In this document: positions 24,238 to 32,880 of the stretch, piece after piece | Layout: each line of letters begins with the position of its first letter | Numbering within the stretch: position 1 is the first letter of the stretch | NCBI RefSeq assembly: GCF_902859945.1 | Contig: NZ_CADIKL010000018.1 | Span: 62,001-126,000 of the forward strand | Length of the DNA: 64,000 bases | Source of the DNA: Paraburkholderia caffeinitolerans | Lineage (GTDB): Bacteria > Pseudomonadota > Gammaproteobacteria > Burkholderiales > Burkholderiaceae | Reading direction: 5' to 3' | Position numbers and translations under genes: made by a program | Notes under the pieces: model-generated | What the model was told of the DNA's origin: nothing | What the model saw: the letters and a program-made list of their open reading frames with translations, nothing else | Databases searched by the model: none

Positions 24238-25815
24238 TCACGACACGCGCCGCGGCTCGTTCGTCCAGTACTTCTCGCGCACGCGCCGGCGCAGCACTTT
24301 ACCGACTGCGCTCAGCGGCAGCGTCTGGACCAACGTCAACGTCTTGGGCGCCTTGAAGCGTCCGAGCGTTTCCTTCACGTGCTCGATCAACGTCGCAGGC
24401 TCGACCGCCGCGCCCGGCTTGAGCACGACTTCGGCGTGCACGGCCTCGCCCCACTTGTCATGCGGCACGCCCACGACGGCCGACATCTGCACAGCCGGAT
24501 GCGCGTTCAGCGACGCTTCCACCTCGGCCGCATAGACGTTGAAGCCGCCCGTGATGATCACGTCCTTCTTGCGATCGACGATGAACACGTAGCCCGCGTC
24601 GTCGATATAGCCAAGGTCGCCGGACTTCCAGAAGCCATCGGCGAACTCGGCTGCCGTGCCCTCGGGATTGCCGTAGTAGCCGCCGATCGTGCCGCGTCCG
24701 CGCAGCCAGAGCTCGCCGGTCGTGCCAGGCGCGACGTCGTTGCCGGCGTCATCGACGATGCGGATTTCGATGCCGATGGTGGGCCGGCCTGCCGAAGCAA
24801 GCCGCCCCGTTTCGAGCGCGCCGAGATGATCGGCCGGGGTGAGCGTACAGACGGCCTGCGCGCATTCGGTCGCGCCGTAGAGCTGGAAAAAGATGTTGCC
24901 AAAGCGTGCCTGCGCCTGCGCGAGCTTGGCGGGGCTCATCGGCGCCGCGCCGTAGTAGAGCGTGCGCAGGCTGGAGAGGTCGTGGCGCATAGCTTCGGGC
25001 TGATCGAGCAGCCAGTTCACGAGGGTCGGCACCATCAGCGTGGTCGTGACCTTTTCGGTCTCGACGTTGCGGCACCAGGCTTTGAGATCGGCTGCATTCT
25101 GCGTGAGCGTGCAGCCGCCGCGAAAGAGCGTGGGCAGAAACGAGAGGCCCGAGCCGTGGCTCACGGGCGCGATATGCAGGTAGCGCGTGTGGCTGTTGAG
25201 CGCGATGCTCTGCTGCTCATCGGCATACATGGTGTCGCGTGCGGCGAGCCAGTTGTCGATCGTGTACTGGGCGCACTTGCTCCTGCCCGTGGTGCCGCCC
25301 GTGAAGCGGTAGATGAGGATGTCCGCGTGTGTGTCGGACTGGATGCCGGGATCGGTGTCGGGCATGCCTTCGATCAGATCCCAAAAGCACTGCACGCCTT
25401 CGTACGGCGTCGCGGGCGCGTCCATGCACACGATGCTCGCGCCTTGCTCGCGCAGCATGTCGGCGTAGCGCGGGAGCAGGGCCGTTTCGATGAAGACGGC
25501 CTTCGGTCTGATGAACGCCATCTGCCAGCGATGCTCGTCCAGTGCGTCGCGGATGTTGGTATGTGCGAAAGCCGCTTCGCCCTTGAAGGCCGTCCAGGCG
25601 TGCAGCAGCGAGAGGTTATCGTTTTCGAGGATGCAGAACGCTACGTCGCCGCGCCGCAGGCCAAGGCGGCTCCTCATCATGTTCGCGATGCGGTTGGTCA
25701 GCCTGTGCAACTCACGGAACGTGTAGCGGCGCTCGCGCTCGATGTTGACGAGGGCCTCCTGGTCGGCGAACTGCATGGCGAGCTGCCCCATGATCCGGGC
25801 GAAATTCATTTTCAT
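24238..25815 (-). CDS. Acyl-CoA ligase (ANL superfamily), copy 1
   Basis: A 525-residue AMP-forming ligase, expected to activate a carboxylic acid to its CoA thioester. Seen: P-loop YRFTGGTTGRSKCAQY near residue 170, YGATEC near 315, SGDLGYIDDAGY and DRKKDVIITGGFNVYAAEVE near 405-440, and the catalytic Lys in LPLSAVGKVLRRR near the C-terminus. Closely similar along its length to the second ligase at 43594-45162, including the opening ARxxGxLxxxFxDxEALVNIER, so the two are paralogs. Start ATG at 25815 with GGAG upstream. It is divergent from the acyl-CoA dehydrogenase operon and has its own LAL-box promoter. Substrate unknown; probably a bulky or branched acid. Confidence 0.9.
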   Translation of the reverse strand: MKMNFARIMGQLAMQFADQEALVNIERERRYTFRELHRLTNRIANMMRSRLGLRRGDVAFCILENDNLSLLHAWTAFKGEAAFAHTNIRDALDEHRWQMAFIRPKAVFIETALLPRYADMLREQGASIVCMDAPATPYEGVQCFWDLIEGMPDTDPGIQSDTHADILIYRFTGGTTGRSKCAQYTIDNWLAARDTMYADEQQSIALNSHTRYLHIAPVSHGSGLSFLPTLFRGGCTLTQNAADLKAWCRNVETEKVTTTLMVPTLVNWLLDQPEAMRHDLSSLRTLYYGAAPMSPAKLAQAQARFGNIFFQLYGATECAQAVCTLTPADHLGALETGRLASAGRPTIGIEIRIVDDAGNDVAPGTTGELWLRGRGTIGGYYGNPEGTAAEFADGFWKSGDLGYIDDAGYVFIVDRKKDVIITGGFNVYAAEVEASLNAHPAVQMSAVVGVPHDKWGEAVHAEVVLKPGAAVEPATLIEHVKETLGRFKAPKTLTLVQTLPLSAVGKVLRRRVREKYWTNEPRRVS

Positions 25816-25854
25816 TGCTGTCTCCGCGGGAGTGTTCCTGTGTCTGCCGCAGGC

Positions 25855-25890
25855 AGTCTAGGACCGTGAGCCGATGCGCTGCCCCTCCCC
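25855..25890 (-). promoter_or_regulatory. LAL-box promoter B (acyl-CoA ligase 1)
   Basis: On the minus strand GGGGAGGGG (25890-25882), 20 nt, CTAGACT (25861-25855), 40 nt before the ligase start. Spacing and -10 are identical to promoter A. A back-to-back G-rich box on the plus strand (25891-25902) makes a near palindrome around 25890. Confidence 0.65.
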
Positions 25891-25980
25891 GGAGGGGAGG
25901 GGCAGCGAGGTCACGGGCCACGGGAAGCGTGGCGGCCCGGACACAGGCGCCGCCCAGGCGGATGCGCCGCCCCTGCAAGA

Positions 25981-26016
25981 AAGGGAGGGGAACAACGCAC
26001 GGCGCCTCTCTAAGAT
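25981..26016 (+). promoter_or_regulatory. LAL-box promoter C (acyl-CoA dehydrogenase operon)
   Basis: AAGGGAGGGG (25981-25990), 19 nt, CTAAGAT (26010-26016), 80 nt before the ATG at 26097. The 281-base divergent region therefore carries boxes for both directions. Confidence 0.6.
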
Positions 26017-26096
26017 GGGCTCACGTCAATAAACCCTGCATGGACCGCACGCGCTCGCCACGAGGGCGATGCACCACTCCTGAGAGTAGAAAACGC

Positions 26097-27233
26097 ATGG
26101 ATTTCGATCTGAACTCCGAACAGCAGATGTTGCAGGACAGCGTGCGCCGCTTCATCGAGAGGGCCTACAGCTTCGAGGCGCGCGCCGCATTGCTTAAGGA
26201 CGGCGGCAACGGCAGCGAGGCGAACTGGCGGACCTTCGCGGACAACGGCTGGCTGATGGCGGCCATTCCCGAGGAGGACGGCGGTCTGGGCGGCACGGTC
26301 ATCGAAACGGCGATCATCGCGCAGGCGCTTGGAGGCGCGTTGGTGCTCGAGCCCTGGCTCGGCTGCGCCGTGCTCGCCGCCCAGACGCTCGTGGCCGGGG
26401 GAACGGCCGCGCAGCGGCAACGCCTGCTGCCGCAGATGGCCTCCGGGTCCGTGCGCCTCGCGCTCGCGTACAGCGAGCCGGCCTCGCGCGGCTTGCCCGA
26501 GCCGGTGTCGCTGTGTGCGCGGCGCGAAGGCAATGGCTACGTGCTCGATGGCCGCAAATCGCTCGTGCTGGGCGCCCCCGGCGCGGATGCCTTCATCGTT
26601 TCTGCCCAGGTGCCGGGCGTGTCCGGCCTCACCCTGCTGCTCGTCGATGGCGGCGCACCGGGGCTGAACCGTCAGGCGCTGCCGCTGCATGACGGCACGT
26701 GGGTCGAGGAGCTGAGCTTCGATGGCGTGTGGATGGCCGCGGACGCGGTGCTGGGCGCGCCCGGCGCGGGCCTGCCGGCGCTGCGCGCGGGCCTCGCGCA
26801 CGGCACCGTGGCGCTCTGCGCGGAGCTGATCGGTATGATGGAGAAGACCCTCGAAATGACGGCCGGCTATCTGAAGATGCGCGAGCAATTCGGAGTCCAG
26901 ATCGGCTCGTTACAGGCCTTGCAGCATCGCATGGCGGACATGGTGGCCGAACTCGAGGTGGCGCGTTCGATGTTGCACGTGGCGTTGGCGTCGCTTGCCA
27001 ACGACGACGCGCAGACGCAGCTCAGGCGCCTCGCGGCCGCGAAGATGTTGATCGGCCGGGCGGCGAAGTTCGTTTGCGGCCAGGGCATTCAGTTGCACGG
27101 CGGCATCGGCATGACCGAGGAATACGCCGTTGGCCACTACTACAAGCGCGCCGTGGTGGCGGATCTGCTGCTCGGCAGCGCGGATAGCTGCGAAGCCGTC
27201 TGCGCCGAGGCGCTGCGGGCGGCGGCTCAGTGA
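26097..27233 (+). CDS. Acyl-CoA dehydrogenase family protein (378 aa)
   Basis: A 378-residue FAD-dependent acyl-CoA dehydrogenase homolog. N-terminal helical part DFDLNSEQQMLQDSVRRFIER, active-site neighbourhood poorly matching the canonical E/G-TSE motif, and C-terminal part LHGGIGMTEEYAVGHYYKRAV. This form, without the terminal IYEGTS helix, is typical of one partner of heteromeric acyl-CoA dehydrogenases (as in sterol side-chain FadE pairs) - that pairing is an inference; the 402-residue dehydrogenase at 39067 would be a candidate partner. First gene of the operon with MaoC and a second dehydrogenase. Confidence 0.8.
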   Translation: MDFDLNSEQQMLQDSVRRFIERAYSFEARAALLKDGGNGSEANWRTFADNGWLMAAIPEEDGGLGGTVIETAIIAQALGGALVLEPWLGCAVLAAQTLVAGGTAAQRQRLLPQMASGSVRLALAYSEPASRGLPEPVSLCARREGNGYVLDGRKSLVLGAPGADAFIVSAQVPGVSGLTLLLVDGGAPGLNRQALPLHDGTWVEELSFDGVWMAADAVLGAPGAGLPALRAGLAHGTVALCAELIGMMEKTLEMTAGYLKMREQFGVQIGSLQALQHRMADMVAELEVARSMLHVALASLANDDAQTQLRRLAAAKMLIGRAAKFVCGQGIQLHGGIGMTEEYAVGHYYKRAVVADLLLGSADSCEAVCAEALRAAAQ

Positions 27234-27291
27234 CACCCCGAGCATACGAGGCCGCCCGACTCAAACCATTCAGCAAAAAGCGAGACAAAGC

Positions 27292-27747
27292 ATGAACACC
27301 TATGAAACCGTGGCCGAACTGCAACCCCTCGTGGGGGAGGTCGTGGGCACCAGCGACTGGATTCTCATCGATCAGCCACGCATCAACACGTTCGCGGACG
27401 CAACCGGCGACCACCAGTGGATTCACATCGACCCGGAGCGCGCGGCGGCCGGTCCGTTCGGCACCCCGATTGCTCATGGCTTTCTGACCCTGAGCCTGCT
27501 GCCGGTCTTTTCCCAGAACGCGTTCACGATTCGCCAGTTCAAGCTGGGCGTGAACTATGGCCTGAACAAGGTGCGCTTTCTGAAGCCCGTACCCGTGAAC
27601 AGCCGACTTCGCGCCCAGTTCAGGTTGCAGCGCTACGAGCCGCTCGAGAACAAGGGCGCCCAGCTCACCTACGAGATGACGGTGGAGATGGAAGGCGGGG
27701 ACAAGCCGGTATGCGTCGCCGAGTCCATCGTGCGCGTGTTCGACTGA
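27292..27747 (+). CDS. MaoC-like (R)-specific enoyl-CoA hydratase
   Basis: A 151-residue hot-dog fold protein. The hydratase-2 motif is clear: FADATGDHQWIHIDPERA with the catalytic D and H, then GPFGTPIAHGFLTLSLLP. Adds water to trans-2-enoyl-CoA giving the R-hydroxyacyl-CoA. It lies between two acyl-CoA dehydrogenase genes (58 and 39 nt gaps), fitting the second step of a beta-oxidation-like round. An NodN-like annotation is also common for this family. Confidence 0.87.
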   Translation: MNTYETVAELQPLVGEVVGTSDWILIDQPRINTFADATGDHQWIHIDPERAAAGPFGTPIAHGFLTLSLLPVFSQNAFTIRQFKLGVNYGLNKVRFLKPVPVNSRLRAQFRLQRYEPLENKGAQLTYEMTVEMEGGDKPVCVAESIVRVFD

Positions 27748-27786
27748 ATGCAGTGAGCCACCCAGAAGATTGAATAGAGGAAGACA

Positions 27787-28941
27787 ATGAGCGAAACATC
27801 TACCGTACTCCTGAACGAGCAGGAAGTCATGATCCGCGATGCTGCCCGCAAGGTGGCGCAGGAAGTCGTTGCCGCTACGGCCGCTGAGCGCGACCGCACG
27901 GGCGCGTGGCCGCGCAGCGAACTGGCGGCCGTGGGCGAACTCGGATTTCTCGGCATGCATATTCCCGAGGAATTCGGCGGTTCGGCGGCGACGTTCCCGG
28001 AATACTGCCTTGCCATCGAGGCGTTTGCCGCGGCCGATGCCGGATTCGCGACCATCATTCATGTCCACAACGGCCTCGCGGGCTGCGTGGCCCACGCCGG
28101 CACTGAAGCGCAGAAGCGCAAATACTTGCCGGACATCGCTTCGGGCAAGACGATCGTGGCGGGTCTCCTGACCGAACCGCAGGCCGGCTCCGACACCGCC
28201 GCGTTTCGCACCACGGCGCGCCGCGAGGGTGAGCACTACGTCCTGAACGGCAGCAAACAGTTCATCTCGAACGGCAACGAGGCCGGCGTGGGGCTGGCCA
28301 TCGCGGCGGTGACCGAAACGCCGGACGGCAAGAAGGGGCCGAGCCTATTTATCGTCGATCCGCGTGCACCGGGCTACAACGTCACACGCATCGAAGAAAA
28401 GCTGGGCCAGCGTTCGGCGCATGTTGCCGCGATCCAGCTCGAGGACCACCGCGTGCCGCTGGAAAACCTCATCGGCGAGGAGGGCTCAGGCTACAAGCGC
28501 GTGATGGGCATGCTCTCCGAAGGGCGTATCGGCATCGCCGCCGTGGCGTGCGGTGTCGCGCGCGCCGCGCTCGAAGCCGCGGTGCAGTACGCCAAGGAAC
28601 GCGAAGCGTACGGCAAGCCGATCATCAACTTGCAGGGCGTGGCGTTCGATCTTGCCGACATGGCCATGCAGGTGGACGTCGCGTACCAGTACATGCTGCA
28701 CGCGGCGCGCCTTCAGGCGGCCGGCGTGCATTGCGCGAAGGAGGCCTCGATCGCCAAGCTGTATGCGAGCGAAATCGCGGAGAAGGTGTGCTCGGACGCG
28801 ATCCAGATTCACGGCGGCTATGGCTACCTCACCGACTTCCCGGTCGAGCGCTACTATCGCGACGCGCGCGTGACGAAGATCTACGAGGGCACGAGTCACA
28901 TTCAGAAAGTCATTATCTCGCGCAGTCTCGCAGGGCGCTGA
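27787..28941 (+). CDS. Acyl-CoA dehydrogenase (384 aa)
   Basis: A complete 384-residue acyl-CoA dehydrogenase of the short/medium-chain type. Seen: GLLTEPQAGSDTAAFRT in the FAD/substrate domain, AVQYAKEREAYGKPI, DAIQIHGGYGYLTDFPVERYYRD, and IYEGTSHIQKVIISR at the end with the catalytic Glu of the YEGTS motif. GAGGAAG precedes the ATG. Electrons would pass to ETF, but the only ETF genes in this window are decayed. Operon with MaoC; followed by a terminator. Confidence 0.92.
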   Translation: MSETSTVLLNEQEVMIRDAARKVAQEVVAATAAERDRTGAWPRSELAAVGELGFLGMHIPEEFGGSAATFPEYCLAIEAFAAADAGFATIIHVHNGLAGCVAHAGTEAQKRKYLPDIASGKTIVAGLLTEPQAGSDTAAFRTTARREGEHYVLNGSKQFISNGNEAGVGLAIAAVTETPDGKKGPSLFIVDPRAPGYNVTRIEEKLGQRSAHVAAIQLEDHRVPLENLIGEEGSGYKRVMGMLSEGRIGIAAVACGVARAALEAAVQYAKEREAYGKPIINLQGVAFDLADMAMQVDVAYQYMLHAARLQAAGVHCAKEASIAKLYASEIAEKVCSDAIQIHGGYGYLTDFPVERYYRDARVTKIYEGTSHIQKVIISRSLAGR

Positions 28942-28988
28942 GCGCACGCACGAGCCGGGCTTTCCCGGCGCAGCGTGATGAACCCGCA

Positions 28989-29010
28989 GGGGAGCCATGG
29001 GCTCCCCTTT
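28989..29010 (+). terminator. Rho-independent terminator
   Basis: GGGGAGCC / GGCTCCCC stem with a 3-nt loop followed by TTT, between the convergent dehydrogenase and LAL regulator genes. Confidence 0.7.
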
Positions 29011-29048
29011 GCGTTGTGTGAGTGCGTTTGGAGGCCCGCTGCCGCAGG

Positions 29049-31769
29049 CTACTTCAGGAGCCCGCGCTGGCGGGCGAGCGCGATGGCGTCATAGCGGCTC
29101 GAGACGCCGAGCTTCGCGAGGATGTTCTTCACGTTCCACTTCACTGTGCCGAAGGTGATGTTTAGCGTCAGCGCGATGCGCTTGTTCGACATGGCCTCGG
29201 CGATCAGTGTGAGGATCTCGAGTTCGCGCGGCGTCAGCGTACCTCGCTGGCCTTCTGGATTGTTCCGGCTGGCCGTCGCCGCCGCGCCGCTCGTCTCGGC
29301 AGCCTCAGGCGCAAGCGCGCCCAGTGTCATGCGTGCGAGCAGGTCGTCGAGGTAGTGCGCGACAGCGGGCGGCAGGCTGCCTTCGTCGTGCAGAAGCGAC
29401 AGCAGATGGCCGATCTGGTCCTTCAAATCAAGAAGCGTACGCATGAGCCCGAGCTTCGCACCAAGCGTGAGCGCCTCCGCGAGGCGGCGCATTGCTTCGG
29501 TATCCTGCTGAAGTGTGTGGTGCGCGGCGGCGGCCAGCAGGCCGGCCCGGACCACGAGGCGCCCGCGTCCATACGCTTGCCCGAAGCGTTGGACTTCGAC
29601 CAGTGCGTCGAGCGCCGCCGCCGGATCGTGATCGGCCATGGCGACGCGCGCACGCGCGACGGCTGCAATGGCTGGAATTTCGGCGCAAGCGCCCGTTGCG
29701 CCCGCATGGAGCTTGCGAAGGCCTTCGAGGCGCTTGACGAGTTCAAGTGCGCGCGGCTGCTCGCCGACGGCAAGCAGAATATCGACCTGTTCACCGAGCA
29801 TGTGTGCAAGGGCGCGGTCCAGCCCCACGAGATGGAAGTGCGATGCCTGCGCTTCGAGGAAAGCGAGCGCCGTTTCCGGCGCGTCCAGCAGGAAGTCGAG
29901 CCGCGCGCGGCACAGCGAGGCGCGCGTCATCACGTCGGGCCATGAGGTCTGCACAAGACCTGTGCGATTGGCCAGCACTTCGCGAGCGTCGTCGACGCGA
30001 TCCAGTTCGTACCAGGCGTCGGCGAGCGTGGCGGCGCACAGGTTCGCCGCGACGGAGCCGCGTCCGAACGCGGCTTCGGCGCGCTGCAGAATGCCGACGC
30101 CAAGGCGCTCGGCCTCCCTGACTTCGCCCGCGACTAGACAGCTTTGCGCGCGAAAGCTTTCGTACACCATTGCCATGTCGTTGTCGCGGTCTGCCGGCGC
30201 AACGGGCTTTTCGTCGAGCAGGCGGTGCGCATCGGCGATGCGGCCGAGCGCGAGGTAGGCCGCCGCGAGCCCGGCGAGGCAGATGTAGCGCAACGTCGGG
30301 TTGTCCATCGGCACGTTCAAGGTCGGCTCGAGCAGATCCACCACGCGCTGCATGTCGTCGCGCTGCACGGCGATGGCCGAATCCGTGATGAAGAACTTCG
30401 AGGATATCGCGGGAATCTTCGCCGCTTCCGTGCGGCGGATCTGCTCAATCCAGCGTTCGGCCTTGTCGTGCCGGCCCGTGAACGCGCAGGTCAGGCAGCC
30501 GAGAAAGAACAGGCGCGGATGTGAGAAAAGCGTGTCCTGCGGCAGCCGGTCGAGCAGATGCAGCATGGGGCTGACATAAGCCATGTTCCATGTCGATCGT
30601 GCGGCCGCTTTTTCCATGGCGTCCGCGGCAAAGTCGAGGTCGCCGCCCTGGCTTGCGTGCCGCACGGCCTCGACCAGCAGCCCGTGGTCGGCGAACCAGC
30701 CGCTCGCGCGCCGATGCAGCGCCTCGACGCTTGCCTCGCCCTGCTGCGCGAGCCGCCGCGCGAGGAATTCGCCGAACAGCGGATGGAAGCGATACCAGGG
30801 CGAAGCGTCGTCGGAGTCTACACGGTAGATGAGCAGGTTTTCGTCTTCGGCGCGCTTGATCAGTTCGGCGGCATTGGGGTCTTCGGTCGCCCAAGCGGCC
30901 AACTCCGCGTTGAAACGCCGGAAGATCGACATCTTTTCCATGAACGCCGTGAGCTCGGGCGGCAGCCAGGCCACGACGTCCTCGGCCAGATACGACTGGA
31001 GGTCCGTCGATTTCCAGAGCAGCGCGCGCAGGTTCGCGCGTTTGGCGGGCCGGATGCGCAGCATCGTCGCGATCGGCTGGAGGCTCGCCGGCCAACCGCT
31101 CGTGAGATCGTGGATCAGGCGCACTTCGTCGGCGCTCAGTTTCACGGTGCTCAGATTCTGTTCGAAGAAGGCGCGCGTTTCCTCCAGATCGAAAGGCAGC
31201 GCCGCGAAGTCGATTTCATGGACCTGGCCCTGCATGCGCAGACGGCCGAGGCTGAGCGGCGGCATGGTGCGCGAGGCGATGACGATATGCAGATTCGCCG
31301 GGCAGTGGTCGAGCAGCTTCTGCATGAGCCGGTGAGCCGCGGGCGCCTCGACGTGATGGTAGTCGTCGATCATCAGGTAGAGCTCGCGGTCGACTTCTTC
31401 CATGGCGCTCGTGAGCACGGCCGCGAGCGCGTCGATGGATGGCTCGCTGCCCGTGGCATGCGGCATCACGCTATCGGAGGGCATGCCGAGGCGTTGCAGC
31501 GCGCCAAGCAGGTAGGTGCAGAACTGCGAGAACTCGCGATCGCTGTGGCCAAGCGAGAGCCAGGCAACGTCGATGCCGGCCTTGATCAGCATCTGGCGCC
31601 ACTGCGCGAGCAGAACCGTCTTGCCGAAGCCGGCGCCGCCCGTGACCAGCGTGGCGCAGCAGTACTTCGTTTCGGCGAGGCGCGCGAGCAGGGGTTCGCG
31701 CGCAATGTGGCGCGGGCCGATGCGCGGCGGCGAGAACTTGGTTGCCACGAGGAGGGTGTCGGAATGCAT
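29049..31769 (-). CDS. LAL-family LuxR regulator (MalT-like), probable activator of the catabolic island
   Basis: A 906-residue ATP-dependent LuxR-type activator. Walker A G44-GAGFGKT51 follows the usual MalT opening TKFSPPR; a Walker B-like LYLMIDDYHH lies near 135; a long middle of helical TPR-like repeats follows; and the C-terminal 65 residues are a GerE/LuxR helix-turn-helix (LTPRELEILTLIAEAMSNKR and TVKWNVKNILAKLGV). MalT-type proteins need an inducer and ATP to oligomerise and bind G-rich boxes. The frame stays open upstream to 32723 but the true start is ATG 31769, where the family's N-terminus begins. Divergent from a crotonase gene whose promoter carries the G-rich box. It is the obvious regulator for the nine boxes listed here. 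Confidence 0.88.
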   Translation of the reverse strand: MHSDTLLVATKFSPPRIGPRHIAREPLLARLAETKYCCATLVTGGAGFGKTVLLAQWRQMLIKAGIDVAWLSLGHSDREFSQFCTYLLGALQRLGMPSDSVMPHATGSEPSIDALAAVLTSAMEEVDRELYLMIDDYHHVEAPAAHRLMQKLLDHCPANLHIVIASRTMPPLSLGRLRMQGQVHEIDFAALPFDLEETRAFFEQNLSTVKLSADEVRLIHDLTSGWPASLQPIATMLRIRPAKRANLRALLWKSTDLQSYLAEDVVAWLPPELTAFMEKMSIFRRFNAELAAWATEDPNAAELIKRAEDENLLIYRVDSDDASPWYRFHPLFGEFLARRLAQQGEASVEALHRRASGWFADHGLLVEAVRHASQGGDLDFAADAMEKAAARSTWNMAYVSPMLHLLDRLPQDTLFSHPRLFFLGCLTCAFTGRHDKAERWIEQIRRTEAAKIPAISSKFFITDSAIAVQRDDMQRVVDLLEPTLNVPMDNPTLRYICLAGLAAAYLALGRIADAHRLLDEKPVAPADRDNDMAMVYESFRAQSCLVAGEVREAERLGVGILQRAEAAFGRGSVAANLCAATLADAWYELDRVDDAREVLANRTGLVQTSWPDVMTRASLCRARLDFLLDAPETALAFLEAQASHFHLVGLDRALAHMLGEQVDILLAVGEQPRALELVKRLEGLRKLHAGATGACAEIPAIAAVARARVAMADHDPAAALDALVEVQRFGQAYGRGRLVVRAGLLAAAAHHTLQQDTEAMRRLAEALTLGAKLGLMRTLLDLKDQIGHLLSLLHDEGSLPPAVAHYLDDLLARMTLGALAPEAAETSGAAATASRNNPEGQRGTLTPRELEILTLIAEAMSNKRIALTLNITFGTVKWNVKNILAKLGVSSRYDAIALARQRGLLK

Positions 31770-31935
31770 GGCTCTGGCCTGTTTGATCGGTTGCGTCAGC
31801 CGCGAGGCGATGCGGCTGCGTGGTCGCCCTTCAGAACGAACTCGCCGGCACATTATGACGTTTCGAACGCCCGTTTGGAAAGTCGCTGGCGGGCAGGGGT
31901 GCCGTTGTCCGCCGCGCGTGCCGCTCACGTCCGCA

Positions 31936-31971
31936 AGGGGAGGGGCAGGGGCATCCTCGACTCGCGTACCT
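31936..31971 (+). promoter_or_regulatory. LAL-box promoter D (crotonase-thiolase operon)
   Basis: AGGGGAGGGG (31936-31945), 19 nt, CGTACCT (31965-31971), 54 nt before ATG 32026, in the divergent region with the LAL regulator gene. Confidence 0.6.
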
Positions 31972-32025
31972 TGGCATCCGGCAAGCAATATTGTCTGCAT
32001 CTGGATTCTGGAACAAGGAGAGGAG

Positions 32026-32802
32026 ATGAACGAATCCGTGTCTTTCGAAGTGAGGGGCCAGGTCGGCTGGATTACGCTGACGCGGCCCGAAGCGCGCAAT
32101 GCGCTGAGCCGCGAGATGGTGCTCGCCATGACGACGCAACTGCGCGCATGGCGCGAGGACGCTGGCGTGCGCGTGGTGGCGCTGACCGGCACGGGCCCGG
32201 CCTTTTGTGCAGGCGCCGACCTCAAGACGGCGGGTAGCCCGGCGCAGCCAGGAGAAGCGGATTTTCTCGACACGCTCGTCGTTTTCTTCGACCTCCTGCG
32301 CGCATTCCCGAAGCCGGTGATCGCCGCGGTCAACGGTCTCGCCGTGGCGGGCGGGCTCGAAACGGTGCTCGCCTGCGACTTCGTGATCGCGGCGCAGAGT
32401 GCCCGCTTTGGCGACGCGCACTCGAACTTCGGGGTCTTCCCGGGGGGCGGGGGCGCAGCCGTGCTGCCTCGCAAGGTGCCGCACAACGTGGCGAAGTATC
32501 TGCTTTTCACCGGCGATTCGCTGCCGGCGGACGAGATGAAGACCCACGGCCTCGTGAGCGAGGTGGTGGCCGATGCCGAGCTCGTGGCGCGCGTCCAGGC
32601 CATCGGCGAGAAGCTCGCGAAGAAAAGCCCGCTCGTGCTGCGCCGCATGAAACAGGTGGCCGACGAGGCGCCCGACAAGTCGGTGGCCGACGCCCTGCGC
32701 CACGAGCTGCTGGAGTTGCGCAACCATCAGCGCTCGTACGATATCGCAGAAGGGCTGCGTGCATTCGCGGAGAAGCGCGCGCCGGAATTCAAGGGCTACT
32801 GA
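32026..32802 (+). CDS. Enoyl-CoA hydratase/isomerase family protein 1
   Basis: A 258-residue crotonase. Oxyanion-hole blocks are present (FCAGADLKTAG near 62; AVAGGLETVLACDF near 105). The first catalytic Glu of enoyl-CoA hydratase is kept (GGLETV), but the second position is His (GDAHSNFG), so simple hydratase activity is uncertain and isomerase or other crotonase chemistry is possible. GGAGAGGAG before the ATG. Upstream partner of a thiolase gene (78 nt). Confidence 0.85.
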   Translation: MNESVSFEVRGQVGWITLTRPEARNALSREMVLAMTTQLRAWREDAGVRVVALTGTGPAFCAGADLKTAGSPAQPGEADFLDTLVVFFDLLRAFPKPVIAAVNGLAVAGGLETVLACDFVIAAQSARFGDAHSNFGVFPGGGGAAVLPRKVPHNVAKYLLFTGDSLPADEMKTHGLVSEVVADAELVARVQAIGEKLAKKSPLVLRRMKQVADEAPDKSVADALRHELLELRNHQRSYDIAEGLRAFAEKRAPEFKGY

Positions 32803-32880
32803 TTGATCGGGCCGGGCGTCGAGCGCTGCCGCACAGTCGCGCCGCTCGTGCCCGCCAGGACATCGCATCGGAAAATGACT

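Noticed and set aside
25891..25902. Another LAL promoter on the plus strand
   Set aside because: The G-rich box is there, but no -10-like heptamer follows at 19-20 nt; it may be an accessory box.
29049..32723. A 1224-residue protein on the minus strand
   Set aside because: The frame stays open upstream only because of high GC; the LAL regulator family begins at 31769, and the extension lies across the divergent promoter and crotonase 1.
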